A stretch of DNA of 11,488 nucleotides, from positions 1 through 11,488 of the forward strand of contig JAFNAJ010000046.1 in NCBI GenBank assembly GCA_017860085.1. Direction: 5' to 3'. Below the pieces are notes generated by a model, which saw nothing but the letters and a program-made list of their open reading frames with translations, ran no database searches and was not told the DNA's origin. The position numbers were made by a program, and so were the translations under genes. The stretch is from Acidobacteriota bacterium (lineage in GTDB: Bacteria; Acidobacteriota; Vicinamibacteria; Vicinamibacterales; JAFNAJ01). Of this stretch, positions 5,031-11,488 are shown one piece after another (position 1 is the stretch's first letter; each line of letters begins with the position of its first letter).

Positions 5031-7688
5031 ATGTCCGTGGCGACGGGCACGCGGTTGGGCTCCTACGAGATCCTCGGCCTGATCGGGTCCGGGGGCATGG
5101 GCGAGGTCTATCGCGCGCGCGACACCCGGCTGGGGCGCGAGATCGCCGTCAAGGTGCTTCCGGCCGAGCTCTCGTCCGACCCGGAGGGCCGCGCCCGATT
5201 CGAGCGCGAGGCCCGGGCCGTCGCCACGATCAATCACCCGAACATCGTCACGATCTACTCGGTCGAGGAAGTCGACGGCATTCCCTTCCTGACCATGGAG
5301 CTCGTGGAAGGATCGAAGCTGAGCGACGTGATCCCCCGGGGCGGACTGCCGGTGGACCGCCTGCTGAAGGTCGCGATCGGCATTGCCGACGCGATCGCCG
5401 CCGCGCACCAGCGAGGCGTCACCCACCGCGATCTCAAGCCGGTGAACGTCATGGTGACACCCGCCGGCCAGGTGAAGGTGCTGGACTTCGGCGTGGCCAA
5501 GTTCCAGGTGGTCAACGACAGCGACAGCGTCACGGTGATGGCCCCGACCGACCTGACGGGCGTGGGCCGCATCGTGGGCACGGTCACCTACATGTCGCCC
5601 GAACAGGCCGAGGGCAGGACGGTCGACTCGCGTTCCGACATCTTCTCCGTCGGGGTGATGCTCCACCAGATGGCCACCGGCGAGACGCCGTTCAAGGGCG
5701 ACACGCCGATGTCGATCCTCTCGTCGATCGTCAAGGACACACCGGACTCAGTGACGGCGCTGCGTCCGGCGCTGCCGCCCGACCTCTCCAGGATCATCAA
5801 GCGGTGCCTGGCGAAGGACCCCGAGCGCCGCTACCAGAGCGCCACTGATCTGCGCAACGACCTGGAGGAGGTCCTCTCGACGCAGCAGGCAGGCGCGGCA
5901 TCGGTGTCCGGGGCAGGGTTCTTCGCGCGACGCGCGGCCGGCCGGAGGCAGTCTCTCACGCGCGCCGGCATGGTCATTGCGGTTGTGGTGGTCGTCACGC
6001 TGGTCGGGCTCGCGGTGCGGTGGCGCCAGGCCACGCCGCCCCCCGACGCGCCGCTCTCTCACACGGCGATGAGGATGACGCGGCTCACCAACACCGGCAA
6101 GGCCCAACGTGCGGCCATCGCACCCGACGGGCGTTACGTGGCGCACGTGGTGAACGAGGGCGGCCAGTGGAGTCTGTGGCTCCGTCAGGTCGCCACGGCC
6201 AGCAACGTGCAGATCGTGCCCCCGGCCCCATCGTTCTACGGGGGGGTTACCTTCTCGCCCGACGGCAGCTACGTCTACTACTCGGCGTACGAACGCATGC
6301 ACGGAGTGGCGGCGCTCTGGAGGGTGCCGGCGATCGGGGGCGCGCCACGCAGGATCCTGAACGACGTCGACAGTGCCGTCAGCTTCTCTCCCGACGGATC
6401 GCGCTTCGTGTTCGTCCGCAACGTCATGGACCCGTCCGAGGGCCACCTGGTCGCCGCCAATGCCGACGGAAGCGGCGAACGGCTGGTCGCATCGAGCAAG
6501 GCTCCGGAGCGCTTGACCCTCTACGTGGCGCCCGCCTGGTCGCCCGACGGCACGCACGTGGCCGCGTCGACCGTGCTGGTTCGCGGCAGCCCGGAGGAAC
6601 GCATCGTCGTGTTCGACGCCGGCGGCGGGGCGGCACGGCCGCTCGGCACGAAGCGGTGGCAGAGCGTCAGGGGCCTCGCGTGGCTGGCTGACGGGTCTGC
6701 CCTGATCGTGAGCGCGACCGAGGAGGGCGTCACGAACCGCCAGTTGTGGCGGGTGGCGTATCCGGGCGGCGAGGTGTCGCGCGTCACCAGCGACCTCATG
6801 AACTACGAGGGGGTGAGCCTCACCGCCGACTCGCGTCAACTCGCGACCGTCCTCACCGACACGGAATCCCACATCTGGGTGACGCCCCCAGGCGATCTCA
6901 GCCGTGCCCGGCAGGTGACCTCGGGCACGGGCGGCTCCGATGGCGTTGGCGGGCTGGCGTGGACTCCGGACGGGCGCATCGTCTATGCCTCGGCGGCGAG
7001 CGGGAACCTCGACGTCTGGATCATGAACGCCGACGGCAGCGACCAACGGCCGCTCACGACCCATCCGGATCTCGACTACGACCCGGCCGTGACCCCTGAC
7101 GGCCGCTTCGTCGTCTTCACGTCGAGTCGATCGGGTGCGCTGCAGGTCTGGCGCATGGATATCGACGGCGGCAATCCCGTGCAGCTCGCCGCGCACAACA
7201 GGTCGGGCAGGCCGGAATGCGCCGGCGCCTTCGTCTTCTACAACGCCGTCGAGCCCGACGAGAAGCGCAGCGTGTGGCGCGTGCCCGTCGCCGGCGGCGC
7301 GAGCGTGCAGGTCAGCGATCAGCCGGTGCGGGTCCAGAGCGTGTCGCCCGACGGCCGGTTCGTGGCGGGGACCTATTGGGATCCCGTCGCGGTCCGGTTC
7401 AGCATCGCCATCCTCACGCTGGGCGCGCCCAGACCGCTCGCGGTCCTGCCGATCGTCCCCGCCCCGCTTGCGTGGACGCCGGACGGCGATGCCCTGACCT
7501 ACGTCGACAGGAAGGACGACGCGACCCAGCTGTTCAGCCGACCGCCCGGCAATGGGGCGGCCAGGCAGCTGACGACGTTCACGGGGCAGGACATCTTCGA
7601 CTTCGCCTGGTCTCGCGATGGCCGACAGCTCGCGCTCGCCCGAGGGACGCTGACGACCGACGTGGTGCTCCTGTCGGCGCGGCAGTAG
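5031..7688 (+). CDS. Membrane Ser/Thr protein kinase with C-terminal TolB/WD40-like beta-propeller
   Basis: 885 residues. Residues 12-290 form a complete Hanks-type kinase: glycine loop GSGGMG (19-24), ATP lysine K41, catalytic H132-R-D134 with K136 and N139, D152-F-G and YMSPEQ in the activation segment. It should be active and phosphorylate Ser/Thr on cytosolic partners. One transmembrane segment follows (about residues 313-331, MVIAVVVVVTLVGLAV). The remaining roughly 540 residues, expected outside the cytoplasm, contain about 12 repeats of the type [FWV]SPDGxxhhhx, as in TolB/WD40-like (PD40) propellers, enough for two six-bladed propellers. This architecture is widespread in Acidobacteriota; the propeller is thought to sense ligands or bind partners. 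It has its own TATAAT promoter and is followed after 6 nt by a possible GTG start of the next gene. The substrate is unknown. Confidence 0.92.
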   Translation: MSVATGTRLGSYEILGLIGSGGMGEVYRARDTRLGREIAVKVLPAELSSDPEGRARFEREARAVATINHPNIVTIYSVEEVDGIPFLTMELVEGSKLSDVIPRGGLPVDRLLKVAIGIADAIAAAHQRGVTHRDLKPVNVMVTPAGQVKVLDFGVAKFQVVNDSDSVTVMAPTDLTGVGRIVGTVTYMSPEQAEGRTVDSRSDIFSVGVMLHQMATGETPFKGDTPMSILSSIVKDTPDSVTALRPALPPDLSRIIKRCLAKDPERRYQSATDLRNDLEEVLSTQQAGAASVSGAGFFARRAAGRRQSLTRAGMVIAVVVVVTLVGLAVRWRQATPPPDAPLSHTAMRMTRLTNTGKAQRAAIAPDGRYVAHVVNEGGQWSLWLRQVATASNVQIVPPAPSFYGGVTFSPDGSYVYYSAYERMHGVAALWRVPAIGGAPRRILNDVDSAVSFSPDGSRFVFVRNVMDPSEGHLVAANADGSGERLVASSKAPERLTLYVAPAWSPDGTHVAASTVLVRGSPEERIVVFDAGGGAARPLGTKRWQSVRGLAWLADGSALIVSATEEGVTNRQLWRVAYPGGEVSRVTSDLMNYEGVSLTADSRQLATVLTDTESHIWVTPPGDLSRARQVTSGTGGSDGVGGLAWTPDGRIVYASAASGNLDVWIMNADGSDQRPLTTHPDLDYDPAVTPDGRFVVFTSSRSGALQVWRMDIDGGNPVQLAAHNRSGRPECAGAFVFYNAVEPDEKRSVWRVPVAGGASVQVSDQPVRVQSVSPDGRFVAGTYWDPVAVRFSIAILTLGAPRPLAVLPIVPAPLAWTPDGDALTYVDRKDDATQLFSRPPGNGAARQLTTFTGQDIFDFAWSRDGRQLALARGTLTTDVVLLSARQ

Positions 7689-7714
7689 GGGGCCGTGGCC
7701 GGCCCTCGTTTCGC

Positions 7715-7720
7715 TATACT
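7715..7720 (+). promoter_or_regulatory. -10 box (TATACT) of the sigma54-activator gene
   Basis: TATACT lies 10 nt before GTG 7731 and 26 nt after the kinase stop. It is bracketed by the short inverted repeat TTCG (7710-7713) / CGAA (7721-7724). No good -35 is visible. Its position inside the longest form of the next reading frame argues that translation starts at 7731 rather than 7695. Confidence 0.45.
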
Positions 7721-7730
7721 CGAAGCCGAC

Positions 7731-9518
7731 GTGGCCGAATCCGACCCGCCGGCAGCTGAACGTGTCGTCGACGTGGAGCGACTCGCCCGGGCCGCGGCGT
7801 CCGCGGGCTGCGGTCTGTGGGAACTCGACGTCGCCAGCGGCGCGGCCTGGGTGACGGACGAAACCCGTCGACTCTACGGGTTGACGCCAGACGAGCCGGC
7901 CACGTGGGAGGGGTTCGTCCGCCTGGTCCATCCCGACGACAGGGACGAGGTGGTCGCGAAGGTGAAGGCCGCCATCGAGACGGACGGCGTCCTCGACGAT
8001 CGACACCGGATCGTCCTGCCGGGCGGCGCCGTGCGCTGGCTGCACGTCACGGCTCGCACGGACGGACCGAACCGGTTGCTCGGTGCCTCGGTCGACGAGA
8101 CGGACCGCGTCGAGTCGGAACGCGTGGCCAAGAAGCAGGAGACCCGCGCACTGATGGCGGCGGCGGCAGCTGGCCTGGGGTTCTCGGAGTGGACCGCGTC
8201 GGCGCGGCCCTACCTGGACGCCAGGCTTTGTGAGCTCCTGGGTGTCGGGCCGGATCAGTTGGACGAGTCGCACGCATTGTGGCTCTCGCGGATCCACGAC
8301 GAGGATCGACCGAGGCTGGAGGAAGCCAGTCGGCGCTTGAGGGCCGGAGAGGCCGACCACATCGTGATGGAGTACCGCTACCGTCACCCGCAGCACGGGG
8401 AGACCTGGCTGCGGCACTCCACGTGTCGGGTCCCGTTCGCGCCGAGCGGTGAGGTGCGGCTCATCGGGGCCGTCGAGGACATCACCGCGCGCAAACGCCA
8501 CGAGGAGCACCTGCAGCGGCGCAGCGAGGAACTGGCCCGGGAGAACGTGTCGCTTCGACATGAGGTGACGCGTCGCCTCGGCCCCGGGCCCATCGTGGGC
8601 CGGAGCGCGGCGATCCGCCGGACCCTCGCGCTGGCCGAACAAGTGGCCGCCACGGATTCCACGGTCCTGCTGCTCGGCGAGACCGGTACTGGCAAGGAGC
8701 AGTTCGCAAACTACATCCACGACTGCGGCCGGCGTCGGAAGCGGCTCATGATCGTGGTCAACTGCTCGGCCATCCCGACCCCGCTCCTCGAGAGCGAGCT
8801 GTTCGGGCGCGAGAAAGGGGCCTACACCGGGGCCCTGTCCAGGCAGGTCGGCCGGTTCGAACTCGCGCATGGCTCGACGCTCTTCCTCGACGAGATCGGA
8901 GAGCTGCCGGTCGAGGTTCAGGTCAAGCTCCTTCGGGTGCTCGAGAGCCACGCCATCGAGCGGCTCGGAAACCCGAAACCGATTCCCATCGATGTGCGCA
9001 TTATTGCGGCCACGCACCGGGATCTCGCGGCGGCCGTCCGCGACGGCCGGTTCCGGGAGGACCTCTATTACCGGCTGAACGTCTTCCCGATCCAGATTCC
9101 GCCACTCCGCGATCGCCTGGAGGACATTCCCTCATTGGTCCGGGCGTTCGTCGAGGAGTTGACGAGGACGATGGGGAAGCGCATCGAAGACATCGATGCG
9201 CGCAGCCTGGACGCCCTCGCCGACTATGCCTGGCCGGGCAACGTCCGCGAGCTGCGAAACACGGTCGAACGTGCCATGATCATGGCGACCGGGCCAACCT
9301 TGACCATCGAGGGGCCTCAGGCGATCGGCGCGGAATCGACGGCGCGGTCGAAAGGCGCTTTCCAGGAGCAGATCGAGCAGGTCCTGCACGAGACCAGCTG
9401 GCGGATTCGCGGGCCCCACGGGGCCGCCGCGCGACTCGGGCTGAAGCCGACGACGTTGGAGTCCCGCATCAAGAAGCTCGGTCTGGCCAGGCCCGGCACG
9501 TCGCCTTCGCGCTCCTGA
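7731..9518 (+). CDS. PAS-PAS-sigma54 AAA+ transcriptional activator with Fis-type HTH
   Basis: 595 residues from GTG 7731. Two PAS domains come first: about 17-125 (WELDVASGAAWVTDE, HPDDRDEV) and 138-250 (MEYRYRH, EDITARKRHEEH). A short coiled linker follows, then a complete sigma54-interaction AAA+ domain: Walker A G316-ETGTGKE, sigma54-contacting loop GAYTGA (363-368), Walker B D387-E388 and the FREDLYYRLNVFP arginine-finger region. The C-terminus has a Fis-like HTH of the FhlA type (TSWRIRGPHGAAARLGL, LESRIKKLGL). The protein should remodel sigma54 RNA polymerase at -24/-12 promoters, driven by ligand, redox or partner signals through PAS. There is no phosphoreceiver domain. GTG 7695 is an alternative start (12 residues longer, with AGGGGG upstream), but TATACT at 7715 would then lie inside the gene. 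The target promoters are not visible here. Confidence 0.92.
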   Translation: MAESDPPAAERVVDVERLARAAASAGCGLWELDVASGAAWVTDETRRLYGLTPDEPATWEGFVRLVHPDDRDEVVAKVKAAIETDGVLDDRHRIVLPGGAVRWLHVTARTDGPNRLLGASVDETDRVESERVAKKQETRALMAAAAAGLGFSEWTASARPYLDARLCELLGVGPDQLDESHALWLSRIHDEDRPRLEEASRRLRAGEADHIVMEYRYRHPQHGETWLRHSTCRVPFAPSGEVRLIGAVEDITARKRHEEHLQRRSEELARENVSLRHEVTRRLGPGPIVGRSAAIRRTLALAEQVAATDSTVLLLGETGTGKEQFANYIHDCGRRRKRLMIVVNCSAIPTPLLESELFGREKGAYTGALSRQVGRFELAHGSTLFLDEIGELPVEVQVKLLRVLESHAIERLGNPKPIPIDVRIIAATHRDLAAAVRDGRFREDLYYRLNVFPIQIPPLRDRLEDIPSLVRAFVEELTRTMGKRIEDIDARSLDALADYAWPGNVRELRNTVERAMIMATGPTLTIEGPQAIGAESTARSKGAFQEQIEQVLHETSWRIRGPHGAAARLGLKPTTLESRIKKLGLARPGTSPSRS

Positions 9519-9570
9519 GGCCGCAACTGGTTTGCCTGTGAGCCCACGCAATCCCAGGGGAATGGTCGAC

Positions 9571-10356
9571 GTGGTGTCACGCTCCGCATCCCGGTCCGCC
9601 CTGTGGCGGTGCGGGATTCTCGCCGCATGCTGGCTGTTGATCGGGCCGACGGCGGGCCTGGCCCAGACGGATCTGCAACTCTGGGGCAACGTCACGCTCG
9701 ACTGGATGAAGAGCGACCGCCTGGTCTACGAACTCGATTTCGAGCCGAAGGTCCTGGTTGGCCGGTCGGAAGGCGAGCCGGCGTGGCGCAACCTCGACGT
9801 CACGCCGAACGTCGAGTACTCGCCCAACGGGTGGCTCGATCTCGTCGGTGAGGCGACGATCGGCTACACGAAGCAGACCGACGACGTGAACTCGGTCGAG
9901 TTGTCGCCTCGCGTCGGTGTTCGCCTCCACCTGTTCTCACGTTACACGGATGCCGTGATTCGGAAGCGCGAGTTGTCACCGAAGCGCCGGCTGGTCGTGC
10001 GCGACCTCCTGCGCGTCGAGTCCAGGAATCTCATCTACAGCGGCGCAGGGAGCGGGTCGGATTCCTCGGTGCGCTTCCGGAACCGCCTCGAGTTCCTGGT
10101 CCCGCTCAACAGGCAGAGGCTGCAGGAGAACGGCGCCGCGTACCTGCTGGCCGACTGGGAGTGGTTCGTGCCGCTGAACGAGCCGGAGGAGCGCTTCGCC
10201 AACAGGCAGCGAATCCGGACTGGCCTCGGGTACCGGCGCACCGCCGCCTGGAGATACGAGGTCCTCTACATGTGGACGCGATCGCGCGACACCATCGAGG
10301 ACGGCTTCGCGACCAGCGACAACATCATCGACGTGCGGGTGAAACGGGTGTTCTGA
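9571..10356 (+). CDS. DUF2490-like outer-membrane beta-barrel protein
   Basis: 261 residues from GTG 9571. A signal peptide with an Arg-rich start and hydrophobic core ILAACWLLIGPTAGLA is probably cut after A31. The mature part alternates aromatic and polar residues (DLQLWGNVTLDW, YELDFEPKVLV, RIRTGLGYRRTAAWRYEVLYMW) and ends in phenylalanine (DVRVKRVF), the usual recognition signal for barrel insertion by the BAM complex. This fits the DUF2490 family, whose role is unknown. GTG 9571 was chosen because AGGGGA (9556-9561) lies 9 nt upstream. ATG 9562, GTG 9538 and TTG 9532 are in frame but lack spaced ribosome binding sites. LAAC at residues 17-20 resembles a lipobox, but hydrophobic residues continue after it, so a lipoprotein is unlikely. 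It starts 52 nt after the sigma54 activator. Confidence 0.75.
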   Translation: MVSRSASRSALWRCGILAACWLLIGPTAGLAQTDLQLWGNVTLDWMKSDRLVYELDFEPKVLVGRSEGEPAWRNLDVTPNVEYSPNGWLDLVGEATIGYTKQTDDVNSVELSPRVGVRLHLFSRYTDAVIRKRELSPKRRLVVRDLLRVESRNLIYSGAGSGSDSSVRFRNRLEFLVPLNRQRLQENGAAYLLADWEWFVPLNEPEERFANRQRIRTGLGYRRTAAWRYEVLYMWTRSRDTIEDGFATSDNIIDVRVKRVF

Positions 10357-10364
10357 GTGGATTC

Positions 10365-10616
10365 GTGAAGAAGATCCTCTTCGAGATCCGCGTCAACAAG
10401 GACGGCGAGGGCGAGGGGGTGCCAGGCCGAGCACTGACCGTGCGGGGCGTGGCGCACGAAGACGTCGGAGTTGCCTTCGTGGATCCTCCGAACTTGGACG
10501 CGCCGCGCTACCTCCGCAACCCCAGGACGTTGAGGCCAGAGTCCAGCCAAGCCATACGATATGAACGACTTACCGCTCACATCGTCGCCGCTCACCTGTC
10601 CTGGCGCGAATGTTGA
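10365..10616 (+). CDS. Possible small protein of 83 residues, unrecognised
   Basis: GTG 10365 opens an 83-codon frame 8 nt after the barrel gene stop. It begins with KKILFEIRVNKDGEGEG and includes EDVGVAFVDPPNLDAP. The first 30 or so codons end mostly in G or C, like real genes here. The last third has several A/T-ending codons (ATA, TAT, GAA, CTT) and looks less like coding sequence. There is no signal peptide, transmembrane segment or known motif. The stop (10614-10616) overlaps the alternative ATG 10610 of the following gene. If it is not a gene, then 10357-10630 holds no recognisable feature except AT-richer patches near 10551-10575 and 10611-10627, which could carry a promoter. Confidence 0.3.
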   Translation: MKKILFEIRVNKDGEGEGVPGRALTVRGVAHEDVGVAFVDPPNLDAPRYLRNPRTLRPESSQAIRYERLTAHIVAAHLSWREC

Positions 10617-10630
10617 TACCTTTGTTAGGC

Positions 10631-10990
10631 GTGGTACAACTCACGGTCAGGCTCATCGCCGCCCCGGACCGGGTCGATGACATCGTCCGCACGTTGTTCC
10701 GGGTGGTCATGCGACCGGCACAGGAACTGCGGGGCTGTCGTTTCGCTCAGGTCTACCAACGGGTCAACCAACCCGGCAGGGTCGACTACGTCGAGGAGTG
10801 GGACGATCTTGCCGGCCTGCGCCCGCAATTGAGCGGCGAGCGGTTCAGCCGCCTGCTCGAAGTGGTCGAGATGGCCGCAGAGGCTCCGGAAGTCGAGTTC
10901 CGGTGCATCTCGGAGACGCACGGCATGGACTATATTGCTACGCAGCGCGCCATGCAGGCGGGCGGCGATGTCGAGCCCGGAGATCACTGA
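10631..10990 (+). CDS. ABM-type (antibiotic biosynthesis monooxygenase-like) dimeric alpha/beta-barrel protein
   Basis: 119 residues from GTG 10631. The pattern is that of the small ferredoxin-like ABM fold: beta strand VQLTVRLIAAP, helix with RGC before the second strand (CRFAQVYQRV), third strand VDYVEEWDD, then GERFSRLLEVVEMAAEAPEVEF. ABM-fold proteins include quinol and aromatic monooxygenases and heme-degrading enzymes, but many members have no known reaction; no catalytic residues can be assigned here. ATG 10610 would add 7 residues written with codons that are rare in this DNA (TTG ATA CCT TTG TTA), and homologues as I recall them start at the first strand, so GTG 10631 is preferred. 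A weak -10-like GATACC (10615-10620) lies 10 nt before it. A 90-nt gap without obvious signals separates it from the sulfatase gene. Confidence 0.75.
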   Translation: MVQLTVRLIAAPDRVDDIVRTLFRVVMRPAQELRGCRFAQVYQRVNQPGRVDYVEEWDDLAGLRPQLSGERFSRLLEVVEMAAEAPEVEFRCISETHGMDYIATQRAMQAGGDVEPGDH

Positions 10991-11080
10991 ACGTCAACCG
11001 GTGCGACGGGAGCAAGGCGCGGAGTGACAGGTCAGGACCGGGAGGACACACGAGTGGGAACGGATGGAAAGGGAGTCCCG

Positions 11081-11488
11081 ATGAATCAACACGCAAAGGT
11101 GCCGGCGTGGGACGCCGCGCCAACTCGGTCGGGGCCGGCCATCGCCAGGAGGCCAGCCGGCTTGGGACGGCTGTTCGCGGCCGCGGCCATCGCGGGCATG
11201 CTGTGCGCCGTCGTCGCGCCGGCCCCGGCCCTTGCCCAGGGCGCCGCCCGCCGGCCCAACATCGTCGTCATCCTCGGCGACGACATGGGCTTCTCCGACA
11301 TGGGCTCGTTCGGCGGAGAGATCAGGACGCCGAACCTCGACGGGCTGGCCAAGGAGGGCGTGAGGTTCACGAGCTTCTACACGCACGCGAGCTGCTCGCC
11401 CACCCGGTCGATGCTCCTCTCGGGCGTGGACACGCACCTCAACGGCCTCGGCAACATGAGCGAGTTTACGGCGCCGAACCAGATGGGC
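11081..11488 (+). CDS. Exported sulfatase (arylsulfatase family), 3'-truncated by window end
   Basis: ATG 11081 is preceded by a good ribosome binding site, AAAGGGAG (11068-11075), with 5-nt spacing. Residues 30-52 (RLFAAAAIAGML to PALA) form a signal peptide with a long N-region, cut near A52-Q53. Then follows the sulfatase N-terminus: RRPNIVVILGDDMGFSD with metal-binding D67 and D68, RTPNLDGLAKEGVRFTSFY, and the type I signature C105-S-P-T-R, whose cysteine must be converted to formylglycine to become the nucleophile. The protein should hydrolyse sulfate esters in the periplasm or outside the cell. The substrate cannot be told from this 136-residue fragment. No formylglycine-generating enzyme lies in the window. 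Confidence 0.93.
   Translation, partial: MNQHAKVPAWDAAPTRSGPAIARRPAGLGRLFAAAAIAGMLCAVVAPAPALAQGAARRPNIVVILGDDMGFSDMGSFGGEIRTPNLDGLAKEGVRFTSFYTHASCSPTRSMLLSGVDTHLNGLGNMSEFTAPNQMG

Noticed and set aside
5748..9017. Very long open frame (1089 codons) on the minus strand
   Set aside because: It runs antisense to both the kinase and the sigma54 activator, whose domains are complete. Long antisense frames are expected where third positions are nearly all G/C. Its translation is Arg/His/Gly-rich without any motif.
9613..9632. Lipobox (LAAC) in the barrel protein's signal peptide
   Set aside because: The hydrophobic core continues after the cysteine and a normal cleavage site (GLA-Q) follows, so signal peptidase I cleavage is more likely.

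Overview
The window is uniformly GC-rich with strong G/C preference at third codon positions. It carries eight clear protein genes, all on the plus strand, the first and last cut by the window edges. Several gene types here are common in soil or sediment Acidobacteriota, and the mix recalls the Vicinamibacteria (Luteitalea/Vicinamibacter-like): a Hanks kinase fused to a TolB-type propeller, an HTH-transmembrane-sensor protein, and a VIT/VWA protein. This placement is inference from gene content; there is no rRNA or other marker gene.

Layout. 1-2010: 3' part of a VIT/von Willebrand A protein. 2071-3192: a PLP enzyme of the trans-sulfuration (cystathionine synthase/lyase) family. 3193-3432: a gap that is not empty. 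It holds one copy of a 39-41 nt repeat, a minus-strand remnant that reads like a HigA-type antitoxin, and a clear -35/-10 promoter with a palindrome over its -35 box. 3433-4875: a membrane-spanning one-component regulator (HTH, one transmembrane segment, large exported sensor-like domain). 4876-5030: second copy of the repeat, running straight into a TATAAT box. 5031-7688: Ser/Thr kinase with one transmembrane segment and about 12 propeller repeats. 7731-9518: a PAS-PAS-sigma54 AAA+ activator with a Fis-type HTH. 9571-10356: a DUF2490-like outer-membrane beta-barrel protein. 10365-10616: a possible small protein. 10631-10990: an antibiotic-biosynthesis-monooxygenase (ABM)-type protein. 11081 to the end: the start of an exported sulfatase.

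How they may work together. The centre (3433-9518) is a run of three signalling proteins of different architecture. Each has its own promoter-like -10 box, so they look like neighbours under separate control rather than one tight operon. Two of them place a sensor-like domain outside the cytoplasm and an output domain (DNA-binding or kinase) inside. The third is a cytosolic sigma54 activator with two PAS domains and no receiver domain. The following outer-membrane barrel is a candidate target or partner, but no sigma54 promoter was seen in front of it. No CRISPR array, tRNA, intact insertion sequence or phage gene was found.
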